NCBI GenBank assembly: GCA_963783105.1
Contig: CAWAMI010000002.1
Span: 1-64,000, forward strand
Length of the DNA stretch: 64,000 bases
From: JAVEDQ01 sp963783105
Lineage (GTDB): Bacteria; Actinomycetota; Actinomycetes; Frankiales; Frankiaceae
Direction: 5' to 3'
Below, in pieces: positions 35,824-48,071 of the stretch. The number at the start of each line of letters is the position of its first letter. The stretch's first letter is position 1. The translations under genes and the position numbers were made by a program. Below the pieces are notes generated by a model that had not been told where the DNA came from, did not search any database, and worked only from the letters and a program-made list of their open reading frames with translations.

Positions 35824-36368
35824 TCACCAGGCGAAGGACTCGCTCACGGGGATCGGGAATCCGAAGGGGAAGTCCAGCCGCGGCCGCCACGCGCCGTCGC
35901 CGCCCCGCTCGAACAGGGTGAAGCCCCAGGCGTCGAACTCGGCCTCGTAGTCGGCCAGCTTGTCGAAGGCGTTGTCGAGCGCGGGCTCTGGCAGGTCGTG
36001 GGCGACGGTGACGTGCGGGTGGTAGGGAAAGACGAGCGGCCGGGCCAGCGGGCCGCTGCGCACCCCCGCCTGCACCCGCTCGCAGTCCGATATCCCCTGC
36101 GCCAAGGCCACGAACACGACCGGCGACACGGGGCGGAACGTGCCCGTGCCACGCAGATGGACGTGGAAGGCGTGTTCGCGCTCGGCGATCCGGCGCAGGT
36201 GGTCGAGGACCCCGGGGAGAGCGTCCTCGGCGAGTGGCGTGGGCGGGACCAGGGTGATGTGAGGCGGCACGTTCACCGCGTTGGGGTCGCCCAGCCGCTC
36301 GCGCCAGCCCTGCAACTCCGCGTGGTAGGGCTCCGGCAGGGCGATGGCGACGCCGATGTCGCGCTCGC

Positions 36369-36372
<4 letters not shown>
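35824..36372 (-). CDS. 2'-5' RNA ligase (LigT/2H phosphoesterase) family protein
   Basis: A 182-residue 2H phosphoesterase superfamily protein with the two hallmark HxT motifs, 'PPHITLVPP' near residue 37 and 'HPHVTVAHD' near 126. Relatives hydrolyse or ligate 2'-5' phosphodiesters (ThpR/LigT). ATG 36372 overlaps the trpS stop by four bases (ATGA), so it is coupled to trpS. Substrate unknown. Confidence 0.9.
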
Positions 36373-37424
<1,052 letters not shown>

Positions 37425-37519
37425 GCCCCCAGTCTCTCTCACGTCGGCCGCGGCTCCGGGGCAGGACAGCGCTTTCACAGCAGCCGCCTTCCCGTCGGCG
37501 GACCGGCAGACTGGGAACG

Positions 37520-38767
37520 GTGTCACCTCCGCCCGCCCGGTCCGACGGCGGAATCTACGACCTCGTCATCGTCGGAGCGGGCCCGGCGGGGAGCTCGGCC
37601 GCCCTCGCGGCGCTGCGCCGCGACCCGACGGCCCGGGTCGCGCTGCTCGACGCGCAGGCCTTCCCCCGCGACAAGTCCTGCGGCGACGGGATCGCCCCGC
37701 ACTGCTTCGACGAGCTGCGCGCCCTCGGGGTCCGCGGCGTCGACCGCGGCTACGCCCCGGTGGACCGGCTCCGCTTCCGCACCCCGACCGGGCGGGACGT
37801 CCTGGCGCTGCCGCCGCGAGCCAGCCGCGTCATCCCCCGCACCGTCTTCGACGCCCGGCTCGTCGACGCGGCCGTCGGCGCCGGGGCCACCCTGCTGCGC
37901 GGCCGCGTCCGCGGTCTGACCGTCGAGAAGGACGGGCCGGACCGCCGCGGGGCAGAGCCGATCGTCACCCTCGACGTCGGGCGCTCGGAGCTCGACACCG
38001 TTCGCGCCCGGGTCGTCGTCGGAGCCGACGGCGCCGGCTCGACCGTCCGTCGGGCCCTCGGCCTCCCCGCCAATCCGCCGACCGACACCGCCGTGGCCAT
38101 GCGCGCCTACGCGCCGGCTCCGGGCGGCATCCCCGAACAGCTGATCCACACCATCGGCGACGGCTGGCCCGCCTACGCGTGGTCATTCCCGATCGGCGAC
38201 GGGCGGGCGAACATCGGGTTCGGGATGCTGCGCACGAACCTCGAGGGCCGCGGGCGAGATGGCCTCACCGAGCCGCTCGCCCGCCTGTTGCCGCACCAGC
38301 CGCCGGAGCCGGGCAGCGATCGCGCGGCACACCTGCCGCTGTCCACCTGGCGACCGCGCCAGCCGGACGGCCCGGTGCTGCTCGTCGGCGACGCCGCCTC
38401 TTTGATCAACCCGCTCACCGGGGAGGGCATCTTCTACGCGATCCTCTCCGGGCGCCTGGCCGGTGAGGCGGCCACGACCGAGCGGACGGAGCTGCGCGGC
38501 GGGACCGTGGGCAGCCACTTCCGGGCGGTGCTGCACCGCGAGCTGGGCGCGCACCTCGCCACCACCAAGCTCCTCGCCCGCCTCTCCCGCGACCCGGCGA
38601 ACTTCGACTCGGCGATCGCACTCGCCGGTCGCGAGCCGGCGGCGCTCGATGCGCTCGTGGACATCGGCCTCGGCCGCGGCCTGCTCCCGCCGCGCCTCGC
38701 CGGCCGCCTCTTGCTGCGGATGGCCCAGCGCGTGCCCCGCGCCGGCCTGACGAAGTTGCTCCGTTAG
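37520..38767 (+). CDS. geranylgeranyl reductase family FAD-dependent oxidoreductase
   Basis: A 415-residue flavoprotein of the p-hydroxybenzoate hydroxylase fold. Motifs are 'DLVIVGAGPAGSSAALAAL' (FAD), 'DKSCGDGIAPHCFDEL' typical of the geranylgeranyl reductase subgroup, 'VVGADGAGSTVRRALG' (DG motif) and 'VLLVGDAASLINPLTGEGI' (GD motif). Actinobacterial relatives reduce menaquinone side chains (MenJ) or other isoprenoids. The specific substrate cannot be assigned; no menaquinone genes are adjacent. GTG 37520 gives a natural N-terminus, divergent from trpS. Confidence 0.88.
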   Translation: MSPPPARSDGGIYDLVIVGAGPAGSSAALAALRRDPTARVALLDAQAFPRDKSCGDGIAPHCFDELRALGVRGVDRGYAPVDRLRFRTPTGRDVLALPPRASRVIPRTVFDARLVDAAVGAGATLLRGRVRGLTVEKDGPDRRGAEPIVTLDVGRSELDTVRARVVVGADGAGSTVRRALGLPANPPTDTAVAMRAYAPAPGGIPEQLIHTIGDGWPAYAWSFPIGDGRANIGFGMLRTNLEGRGRDGLTEPLARLLPHQPPEPGSDRAAHLPLSTWRPRQPDGPVLLVGDAASLINPLTGEGIFYAILSGRLAGEAATTERTELRGGTVGSHFRAVLHRELGAHLATTKLLARLSRDPANFDSAIALAGREPAALDALVDIGLGRGLLPPRLAGRLLLRMAQRVPRAGLTKLLR

Positions 38768-38800
38768 GGCCTATTGACCCGTTCAGCGGCAGGAGAAGTT

Positions 38801-38831
38801 ACGCCGATCGGGCGTCGTAGGGACCTTTTTT
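38801..38831 (+). terminator. possible weak hairpin plus T-run
   Basis: ACGCC-GATCG-GGCGT forms a short stem, followed ten bases later by six T residues, 35-65 bases after the flavoprotein stop. It may end that transcript or may be part of the shbA promoter region. Confidence 0.35.
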
Positions 38832-38844
38832 CCGCGGGACCGTA

Positions 38845-38919
38845 AAGGCACCGAAGCGAGGGGCCGATACGGCCCAGCTCTTCGGGACCCAGAGACCGCC
38901 TAGGCCCCCGGAGGCAGCT
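38845..38919 (+). other. structured leader before the sigma factor gene
   Basis: CCGAAG (38,851-38,856) can pair with CTTCGG (38,880-38,885), enclosing a perfect inner hairpin GGGCCG-ATA-CGGCCC (38,861-38,875). Downstream, GCCT (38,899-38,902) can pair with bases of the GGAGGC ribosome-binding site (38,910-38,915). No match to a riboswitch class I know. It is immediately upstream of GTG 38920. Confidence 0.4.
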
Positions 38920-39495
38920 GTGACCGCCGACCTGATCGACGTTCGGACCCTGATGGAGCGGGCCCAGGACGGCGACCCGCAGGCCTTCCGGCAGATGCAC
39001 GACCGCTACGCGGCGCCGGTCCGGCGCTTCGTCGCGAGCCGCGTCCCGGACTCGCTGGCCGACGACCTCACCAACGAGACCTTCCTGCGGGCCTGGCGGG
39101 CGCTGCACAACTTCCGGTGGCAGGACCGCGACCCGCTGGCCTGGCTGCTCACGATCGCCCGCAACCTCATCGCCGACCACTGGTCGTTGCTGCGCAACCG
39201 GCTCGAGGTGCCGACCGAGGACCTCACGCCCACCGGCAACGCCTCCACCCCCGGCGCCGACGACGTCGTGCTCGACCGGGCCGAGGCCGCCGGTCTCCGC
39301 GACGCCGTGCGCAAGCTGCCCCCGGCCCAGCGGCGCTGCGTGGAGCTGCGGTTCCTGGCCGAGCTGTCGGTCCGCGAGACCGCGGTCGCGATGGGCCGGC
39401 AGGACACGGCCGTCCGCGCCCTGCAGCACCGGGCGCTACGGTCGCTGGCCGCCAGCATCCCCGGCCCGCGGCCGACGGCGACCGAGGCCGGCTGA
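38920..39495 (+). CDS. shbA: ECF-like RNA polymerase sigma factor (ShbA-type)
   Basis: The 191-residue sigma-70 family protein has region 2 ('QDGDPQAFRQMHDRYAAPVRRFV' to 'LTIARNLIADHW') and region 4 ('LPPAQRRCVELRFLAELSVRETAVAMG'). ShbA-type factors drive transcription of the main sigma gene hrdB in Streptomyces; the sequence and stand-alone location (no anti-sigma gene beside it) fit, but the symbol rests on similarity only. The -10/-35 specificity is unknown. GTG 38920 follows a GGAGG site five bases upstream and the structured leader. Confidence 0.85.
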   Translation: MTADLIDVRTLMERAQDGDPQAFRQMHDRYAAPVRRFVASRVPDSLADDLTNETFLRAWRALHNFRWQDRDPLAWLLTIARNLIADHWSLLRNRLEVPTEDLTPTGNASTPGADDVVLDRAEAAGLRDAVRKLPPAQRRCVELRFLAELSVRETAVAMGRQDTAVRALQHRALRSLAASIPGPRPTATEAG

Positions 39496-39629
39496 CGCTC
39501 CCGAGACCGGCTGAGACTCGGCATCGGGACAGGGCGACGGGGATCCCCTCTGGTGCGGTTCGCCGAGCTACGGGTACTTTGTGCCGGCGCATCCACATCG
39601 AGGTGGATCCCTGAGGTCGCGGAGGCCCC

Positions 39630-40442
39630 ATGCAACGTCCTCGGCTCGCGCTGACCGTTCTGGCCGCCGTGGCGGCGGTGCTCTCCTCGGTCCTGGTCGG
39701 TTGCTCGTCCGCGGCCGCCAACCCCTCACCCGGGCCCTTCCCGTACGGCACCAACAACTGTCGCCCGACCGCGCCGCACCCCTACCCCGTCGTGCTCGTC
39801 CACGGGACCTTCGCGAACGCGCAACTGAACTGGAGCGCTCTGACGCCCTATCTCCGGGCCAGGGGCTACTGCGTCTACGCACTCAACTACGGGCTCAACG
39901 GCACGCAGGACATCCACAACTCGGCGAAGCAGTTGAAGACGTTCATCGAGACCTTCGTGCTGCCGAACACCGGCGCGAGTCGGGTCGACATCGTCGGTCA
40001 CTCGCAGGGCGGGATGATGCCGCGTGACTACATCAACAATCTCGGCGGAGCCGGCAAGGTCAACGAGTTGGTCGGCCTCGCCCCCTCCAACCACGGCACC
40101 ACGAACCCGCTGGCCGGGAACCCGCTGAGCTGCACCGCCTGCCGACAGCAGTACTACACCAGCGACTTCCTGCGAACGGTGAACAACCCCGAGACGCAGG
40201 ACGCGGTCGACTACACGGTCATCCAGACCCGTTACGACAGAGTGGTGACGCCCTACACCTCGGCGTTCCTCTCCCCGGACGACGAGAACGTCACCAACGT
40301 CCTGCTGCAGGACAAGTGCCCCAGTAATCTCGACGACCACGTCGGCGTCGCCTACGACCGGGCCGTCTTCCAGTGGGTGGACAACGCGCTGTCCCGCACG
40401 TCGGACCCGGCCAACCCGGGCTTCCGCCCAGCCTGCTACTGA
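39630..40442 (+). CDS. secreted lipase/esterase lipoprotein (alpha/beta hydrolase)
   Basis: A 270-residue exported protein with a lipobox (LVGC, Cys25). The alpha/beta hydrolase core has the oxyanion motif 'VVLVHGTFANAQLNW', the nucleophile elbow 'GHSQGG' (Ser126), and an acidic residue and His in the 'IQTRYDRVVTPYTSAFL' and 'LDDHVGVAYD' segments, matching class 2 bacterial lipases (Streptomyces-type esterase family). At least four Cys residues probably form disulfides. ATG 39630 follows GGAGG. Confidence 0.88.
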   Translation: MQRPRLALTVLAAVAAVLSSVLVGCSSAAANPSPGPFPYGTNNCRPTAPHPYPVVLVHGTFANAQLNWSALTPYLRARGYCVYALNYGLNGTQDIHNSAKQLKTFIETFVLPNTGASRVDIVGHSQGGMMPRDYINNLGGAGKVNELVGLAPSNHGTTNPLAGNPLSCTACRQQYYTSDFLRTVNNPETQDAVDYTVIQTRYDRVVTPYTSAFLSPDDENVTNVLLQDKCPSNLDDHVGVAYDRAVFQWVDNALSRTSDPANPGFRPACY

Positions 40443-40609
40443 CCCCGCCACCAACCCACCGCCGAGCCGTTCGGAGCAGGTCAGGCCCCTCGCGGGAGGC
40501 TCGACCCTGCCTCGTCAGGGCCCGAGACCGTCGGATAGCGTCGACCCGGCTCGGCGCCGGTGCCGGTGCCGAGGGTTGACGGATCGCACCTCGAGGCAGG
40601 GATTCGCAC

Positions 40610-42829
<2,220 letters not shown>

Positions 42830-42856
42830 CGCCGTCGGCTCGCCGAGAGAACCAAG

Positions 42857-42890
42857 AGCGCCTCCCGTGGCCCGGGCCACGGGAGGCGCT
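42857..42890. terminator. bidirectional terminator between icd and mdh
   Basis: AGCGCCTCCCGTGGCCC and its exact complement abut each other, a 17-base perfect inverted repeat whose innermost bases form the loop. It lies between convergent stop codons. Confidence 0.9.
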
Positions 42891-42930
42891 GTGGGTGCTG
42901 CGGTCGGCTGAGACCGCTACGCCGCAAGAA

Positions 42931-43893
42931 CTAGAGGTTCTGGACGTCGCCCTGCTTGGAGCGGACCGCCTCGGCGGCCTCCTTGAGCGAGGAGAGCTCG
43001 TCGTCGGACAGGTCCTGCTCGACGACGCGGGTGACCCCGCCGGCGCCGATCTCCGCGAGGACGCCGAGGTAGACGCCGGAGATGCCGTACTCGCCGTCGA
43101 CCCACGCGCAGACCGGCATCTTCGCGCCGGAGTCCTCGGCGATGGCCCGGACCATCCGGGCGGCGGCCGCGCTCGGGGCGTAGTACGCCGACCCGCTCTT
43201 GAGCAGCGCGACGACCTCCGCGCCACCGTTGCGGGTCCGGTCGACCAGGGCCTCGATGCGATCGGCGGCCATGACGTCGGTCAGCGGCTTGCCGTCGACC
43301 GTGCAGGCGGACGGGACCGGGACCATCGTGTCGCCGTGCGAGCCGAGGGTCAGCGTCTGCACGCTGCCGACGGGGACGCCGAGCTCTTCGGCGACGAAGT
43401 AGGTGAAACGCGCGGTGTCGAGCATGCCGGCCTGGCCCAGCACCCGGTTCTTCGGGAAGCCGGTGGCGATCTGGGCCAGCGCGGTCATCTCGTCGAGGGG
43501 GTTGGACACGACGACCACGACCGCATCGGGCGCTTGCCGGGCGACGTTCTCGGCGACCTGCCGGACGATGCCGGCGTTGGTCTCGATGAGGTCCATGCGG
43601 CTCATCCCCGGCTTGCGGGGCAGGCCTGCCGTGATCACCACGACGGACGAGTCGGCGATGGCCTCGTAGCCGGAGCCGTCCTTGCCGGTGGTCACGCCGG
43701 TGACCTTGGTCTCGAAGCCCTCCACCGCACGGGACTGGTTGAGGTCGAGAGCCAGGCCTTCCGGCTTCCCCTCGACGATGTCGGTGAGGACGACCTCGTC
43801 GAAGATGTCGTACTCGGCGAGTCGCTGCGCCGTGGTGGAGCCGTAGAACCCCGCTCCGACGACGGTGACCTTGCCCAGACGGTCGCTTGCCAC
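42931..43893 (-). CDS. mdh: malate dehydrogenase (LDH-like type)
   Basis: A 320-residue NAD-dependent enzyme of the lactate/malate dehydrogenase family. 'VTVVGAGFYGSTTA' binds NAD, 'GLPRKPGMSRMDL' has the Arg that selects oxaloacetate over pyruvate (LDH has Gln there), 'VVSNPLDEMT' and 'GSHGDTMVP' (catalytic His near 188) complete the site. GTG 43893 starts at the family N-terminus with GGGAG about 11 bases upstream; an upstream in-frame extension is Arg/Pro-rich junk. It is convergent with icd. Confidence 0.95.
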   Translation of the reverse strand: MASDRLGKVTVVGAGFYGSTTAQRLAEYDIFDEVVLTDIVEGKPEGLALDLNQSRAVEGFETKVTGVTTGKDGSGYEAIADSSVVVITAGLPRKPGMSRMDLIETNAGIVRQVAENVARQAPDAVVVVVSNPLDEMTALAQIATGFPKNRVLGQAGMLDTARFTYFVAEELGVPVGSVQTLTLGSHGDTMVPVPSACTVDGKPLTDVMAADRIEALVDRTRNGGAEVVALLKSGSAYYAPSAAAARMVRAIAEDSGAKMPVCAWVDGEYGISGVYLGVLAEIGAGGVTRVVEQDLSDDELSSLKEAAEAVRSKQGDVQNL

Positions 43894-44134
43894 GATCTTT
43901 CGGCTCCCAGCTGTTCGAGAATGGCGTCGGCGTGTTCGCTGGTGCCGACGGCGGACGGGTCGTTGTGGTCGGGCGCGAGGTCGTCGCGGCCTTCGCGCCC
44001 TTCTTGATGTCGCCCTGCTTGGTGGCGGCGGCAAGCGCGTCACCGAGGTGCGCGTGCCGCGGAGCCGAGGCTACCGGAGCACCCCCGACCCCAGGGAAGG
44101 GGGTGGAGGAGCACTCGTGCTGCTCAGGGGCAGG

Positions 44135-44497
44135 TCAGCCGGAGCCGGGGGGCAGCGGCACGCTGAGGGAGAGGACCAGCACCGACACGCCGAGCACGGC
44201 GAGCACCACGACGTCGAACAACCTGCCGCGCACGACGAGCAACCCCGACAGGCGGGCGGGCAGCACGAGCCGCAGGACGGCCGCCCCCAGCAGGCCGACG
44301 CCGGCGAGGAGCAGCCCGCGGCGCCAGTGGTCCTGACCCACGAGGGCGAGCCCGATCAGCACGGCGAGCAGCACGGCACCAAGGGGGATCTCGTTGGGGC
44401 CACGGGTGGGCCGGACCGGCTGCTGTGGCTGCTGTGGCGGCTCTGGCTGCTGTGGCGCCTGGCCCGGCTGGTCCGTCTGGTCCGGGTGGTGGCTCAT
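44135..44497 (-). CDS. DUF3017 membrane protein
   Basis: A 120-residue protein with a Gln/Pro-rich cytoplasmic N-terminus (about 35 residues) and three closely spaced transmembrane segments matching DUF3017, which occurs between folD and mdh in Streptomyces. The function is unknown. ATG 44497 is preceded by GGGAGG about seven bases upstream. Confidence 0.8.
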   Translation of the reverse strand: MSHHPDQTDQPGQAPQQPEPPQQPQQPVRPTRGPNEIPLGAVLLAVLIGLALVGQDHWRRGLLLAGVGLLGAAVLRLVLPARLSGLLVVRGRLFDVVVLAVLGVSVLVLSLSVPLPPGSG

Positions 44498-44817
44498 GTC
44501 CGACCTCCCTGCCCAGAGTCCGCTGCCGCCGCCGCGGGCCGCCCGGCCCAGCGTAGAAGGCGGGGTAACCCGGATGGAGTGTTCCCGGGGCCCGGTGCCG
44601 CGATTTATCGTCTCACCTCGCGAACCGAGATCACTCGTCGTCGGCGACTCGGCGAGCGGTCCGCTGCGGGGAGTCGGGGGATGAGCCGAAGGAGGTCGAG
44701 CAGGTGGCGCGAGGTCGAGTCGCGCCTGCGCAACGGGCGTAGCGCCCTCGCTCCCGGGTACGCAGTCTGGAGTCCGGGCTCCCCCCCCAGCACTGGACAC
44801 CACCCGGAGGAAGTCAC
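44498..44817. other. 320-bp intergenic region between divergent genes
   Basis: It should contain the promoters of the DUF3017 and FHA genes. I see no gene, RNA or clear operator. Eight consecutive C residues lie near 44,781-44,788 and a CCGGAGG ribosome site ends at about 44,810. Confidence 0.6.
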
Positions 44818-45594
44818 GTGGATCGCCCCTACTTGCGCATCGAGGACAGCGGTGTGGTCACCGAACTGGATGCGGACGTGACCACGCTCGGACGCGGCGC
44901 GGGCGTGGACATCCCCCTGCAGGACCCCACCGTCTCCCGCCTGCACGCGGAGATCGTGATCCGCGGTCCGCACGTCTACGTCTCCGACCTCGGCCTGTCG
45001 ACCAACGGCACGCGTGTCAACGGCCGGCCGGTCGGCCGTCGCACCCTCAACGACGGCGACGTCATCAGTCTGGGCATGGCCAGGGTCCGCGTCGGCGGTC
45101 TCGCCGCCCTGGACGAGGAGACCCTGGAGCTGCGCCGCGTCGCCGCGCCCGACCTGACCCGCCGCGAGCTCGAGGTGCTGACCTGCCTGTGCCGACCGGC
45201 CCTGACGCAGGAGGCGTTCGTCGCCCCGGCGACGGCCCGCGAGATCGCGGACGAGCTGGTCGTGACCGAGGCGGCGGTCAAGCAGCACCTGCTGAGGTTG
45301 TACGCGAAGTTCAGCATCCCCGAGGGCATCAACCGGCGGGCCCGCCTGGCCAACGAGGTGGTCCGCGCCGGCGTCATCCGCCCGCTGCCGGGCGTCCCGG
45401 ACATCGAGTCCGCCTCCGGCCGGTCCGAGGACGTACCGGCGCGGCCGAACGCTCCGGAGCCCGGGCCCGGTCCGAGCGGAAACGGTCCGAGCGGAAACGG
45501 GCCGGGTGGCCACGGACCTGGCGTCCGACCGCCGGCGTCCCGGCCCGCGCCCTCGCTGCCGGGCTCGATGACGTCCGGTCGCCGGGCCGGCTGA
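44818..45594 (+). CDS. FHA domain protein fused to a LuxR-like HTH
   Basis: A 258-residue protein. Residues about 5-90 form an FHA phosphothreonine-binding domain ('LGRGAGVDIPLQDPTVSRLHAEI', with the Arg and Ser-Arg-x-His signature, and 'STNGTRVNGRPV'). Residues about 102-185 resemble a helix-turn-helix of LuxR/sigma-4 type ('LTRRELEVLTCLC', 'TAREIADELVVTEAAVKQHLLRLYAKF'). The tail is Gly/Pro-rich. It could bind DNA in response to kinase signalling, for example by the kinase at 24,722; that link is inference. GTG 44818 follows a good ribosome site. Confidence 0.82.
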   Translation: MDRPYLRIEDSGVVTELDADVTTLGRGAGVDIPLQDPTVSRLHAEIVIRGPHVYVSDLGLSTNGTRVNGRPVGRRTLNDGDVISLGMARVRVGGLAALDEETLELRRVAAPDLTRRELEVLTCLCRPALTQEAFVAPATAREIADELVVTEAAVKQHLLRLYAKFSIPEGINRRARLANEVVRAGVIRPLPGVPDIESASGRSEDVPARPNAPEPGPGPSGNGPSGNGPGGHGPGVRPPASRPAPSLPGSMTSGRRAG

Positions 45595-45611
45595 CCGGCG
45601 GGGCACGTCAG

Positions 45612-46484
45612 TCAGGCCTGCGCCTCGGCCGCCTCCACGACGTTGAGCAGCAGCATGGCCCGCGTCATGGGGCCGACCCCGCCGGGCACCGGCGCGAGGT
45701 GTCCCACGACGTCCCAGGCCGCCGGGTCGACGTCGCCGACCAGCCCCGACTCGGTACGCGTGATGCCGACGTCGAGAACCGCGGCGCCCGGCTTCAGCCA
45801 CTCGGCCCGGATCAGGCCCGGGACGCCGGCGGCCGCGACGACGACGTCGGCCCGCGAGAGGTGCGCGGCGAGGTCGCGGGTGCCGGTGTGGCACAGGGTG
45901 ACGGTGGCGTTCTCACTGCGCCGGGTGAGCAGCAGCCCGATGGGGCGGCCCACCGTGACTCCGCGGCCGACGACGACGACCTCGGCTCCGTCGAGCGGCA
46001 CGTCGTAGCGACGGAGCAGTTCGACGCACCCGCGTGGCGTACACGGCAGCGGGCCGGGCTCGCCCAGGACCAGCCGGCCGAGGTTCTGCGGGTGCAGCCC
46101 GTCGGCGTCCTTCGCCGGGTCCATCCGATCCAGGACCGCCCCGGCGTCGATGCCGCGCGGTAGGGGCAGCTGGACGATGAAGCCGGTGCAGCCGGGTTCC
46201 TCGTTGAGTTCGGCGACGACCGCCTCGATCTCCCCCTGCGTGGCGTCCGCGGGCAGGGTCCGCTCGTAGGAGCGGATGCCGACCTCGGCGCAGTCGCGGT
46301 GCTTGCCGCGCACGTAGGAGACGCTGCCGGGGTCGTCGCCCACCAGCACCGTGCCGAGCCCGGGGACGATGCCGCGGGCGGCGAGCTTCGCCACCCGCTC
46401 GGTCAGCTCGACCCGGATGGCCGCGGCCGTCGCCTTGCCGTCGAGACGGACGGCGCTCTGTCCAGTGGTGCCCTGCTCGCTCAC
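45612..46484 (-). CDS. folD: bifunctional methylenetetrahydrofolate dehydrogenase/cyclohydrolase
   Basis: A 290-residue enzyme that converts 5,10-methylene-THF to 10-formyl-THF. 'YVRGKHRDCAEVGI' contains the catalytic Lys, 'FIVQLPLPRGID' and 'DADGLHPQN' are family blocks, and 'VVVGRGVTVGRPIGLLL' is the NADP site. GTG 46484 is 18 bases after the purH stop, so folD ends the purN-purH-folD operon and supplies the cofactor both upstream enzymes consume. Confidence 0.95.
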   Translation of the reverse strand: MSEQGTTGQSAVRLDGKATAAAIRVELTERVAKLAARGIVPGLGTVLVGDDPGSVSYVRGKHRDCAEVGIRSYERTLPADATQGEIEAVVAELNEEPGCTGFIVQLPLPRGIDAGAVLDRMDPAKDADGLHPQNLGRLVLGEPGPLPCTPRGCVELLRRYDVPLDGAEVVVVGRGVTVGRPIGLLLTRRSENATVTLCHTGTRDLAAHLSRADVVVAAAGVPGLIRAEWLKPGAAVLDVGITRTESGLVGDVDPAAWDVVGHLAPVPGGVGPMTRAMLLLNVVEAAEAQA

Positions 46485-46502
46485 CGCGCACAGGCTAGTT
46501 CG

Positions 46503-48071
46503 CTAGTGCGCGAAGTGCCGGGTGCCGGAGAAGTAGAGCGCGACCCCGGCCTTCTCCGCGGCGGAGATGACCTGGTCGTCGCGGACGGAACCGCCCGGCT
46601 CGACGACGGCACGCACGCCGGCGTCGGCGAGCACCTCGAACCCGTCGGGGAACGGGAAGAATGCGTCGCTCGCGGCGACCGAGCCCCGGGCTCGCTCCCC
46701 CGCGCGCGCCACGGCCAGCCGCGCGGCGTCGACGCGGTTCACCTGCCCCATCCCCACCCCGACGGTGGCGAGCCCGGAGGCGAGCAGGATCGCGTTCGAC
46801 TTGACGGCCCGGATCGCGCGCCAGGCGAAGGCCAGGTCGGCGAGCACGTCGGCGGACACCGGGGTCCCGGTCTGCAGCGACCAGCTCGCCGGGTCGTCGC
46901 CGGGGGCGTCGATCCGGTCGGCGCTCTGCAGCAGCAGGCCGCCGGAGATCGGCCGCATCTCGACGCGGCTGCTGACCGGGTAGGGGCATTCGAGCAGCCG
47001 GATCGACGGCTTGCGCGCGAGGAGGTCGACAGCGCCGGGCTCGAACGACGGCGCGCACACCACCTCGGTGAAGATGTCGCTGACCGTCTCCGCCATGCCG
47101 ACCGTCACCTGGCGGTTGGTGGCGATGACGCCGCCGAAGGCCGACACCGGGTCGCAGGCGTGGGCCCGCTGGTGCACCTCGGCGATCTGCGCGTCCGCCG
47201 CACCGATCGCGATGCCGCACGGGTTGGCGTGCTTGATGATCGCGACGCAGGGTTCGTCGAAGTCGTAGGCCGCACGTCGCGCCGCGTCGGTGTCGACGTA
47301 GTTGTTGTAGGACATCGGCTTGCCGTGCAGCTGGGTGGCCTGGGCCAGGCCGGGGGCGGAGTCGTCGGACGCGTAGAGCGCCGCCTTCTGATGCGGGTTC
47401 TCGCCGTAGCGCAGGACCTCGCTGCGCTCCCAGGCCCCGCCGACGAAGACCGGGAAGCCCGAGGTGTCCTCCGCGTCGAGGAGAACCTGCGCGTTCATCC
47501 AGGAGGCGACGGCGATGTCGTAGGAGGCCGTGTGGGCGAAGGCCTCCGCGGCGAGGCGTTGCCGCTCGCCGAGGTCGAAGCCGCCCTCGGTCAACGCGCG
47601 CAACACGGCCGGGTACCGGCTCGGGCTCACGACGACGGCGAGGTTGGCGAAGTTCTTCGCCGACGCGCGCACCATGGCTGGACCGCCGATGTCGATCTGC
47701 TCGACGATCTCGTCGGGGTCGGCCCCGGAGGCGACCGTCTCGCGGAAGGGGTAGAGGTTGACCACCACCAGGTCGAAGGGCTCGATGCCGAGCTCGCCGA
47801 GCTGGGTGAGGTGCGCCGGCTTGCGCCGATCGGCCAGCAGGCCGCCGTGCACCGACGGGTGCAGCGTCTTCACCCGGCCGTCGAAAGCCTCGGGAAAGCC
47901 CGTGACCTCGCTGACCGGCGTGACCGCGACGCCCGCCTCGGCCAGGACGCGGGCGGTCGAGCCGGTCGAGACCACCGACACCCCGGCGTCGCGGAGGGCG
48001 GCACCCAGCTCGCCGAGCCCGCTCTTGTCGCTCACGCTGACGAGCGCGCGGCGGATCGGCTGCTTGGTCAT
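46503..48071 (-). CDS. purH: bifunctional AICAR transformylase/IMP cyclohydrolase
   Basis: The 522-residue enzyme carries out the last two steps of purine synthesis. The N-terminal MGS-like cyclohydrolase has 'ALVSVSDKSGLGELG'; the C-terminal transformylase has 'MSYNNYVDTDAA' and 'KHANPCGIAIG'. ATG 48071 overlaps the purN stop by four bases. It uses 10-formyl-THF made by the adjacent folD. Confidence 0.97.
   Translation of the reverse strand: MTKQPIRRALVSVSDKSGLGELGAALRDAGVSVVSTGSTARVLAEAGVAVTPVSEVTGFPEAFDGRVKTLHPSVHGGLLADRRKPAHLTQLGELGIEPFDLVVVNLYPFRETVASGADPDEIVEQIDIGGPAMVRASAKNFANLAVVVSPSRYPAVLRALTEGGFDLGERQRLAAEAFAHTASYDIAVASWMNAQVLLDAEDTSGFPVFVGGAWERSEVLRYGENPHQKAALYASDDSAPGLAQATQLHGKPMSYNNYVDTDAARRAAYDFDEPCVAIIKHANPCGIAIGAADAQIAEVHQRAHACDPVSAFGGVIATNRQVTVGMAETVSDIFTEVVCAPSFEPGAVDLLARKPSIRLLECPYPVSSRVEMRPISGGLLLQSADRIDAPGDDPASWSLQTGTPVSADVLADLAFAWRAIRAVKSNAILLASGLATVGVGMGQVNRVDAARLAVARAGERARGSVAASDAFFPFPDGFEVLADAGVRAVVEPGGSVRDDQVISAAEKAGVALYFSGTRHFAH

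Noticed and set aside
43894..44134. Possible small gene between mdh and DUF3017
   Set aside because: A minus-strand reading contains KQGDIKKG, echoing the end of mdh, but it has no start with a ribosome site and is Thr/Pro/Ala-rich; I see no real gene.
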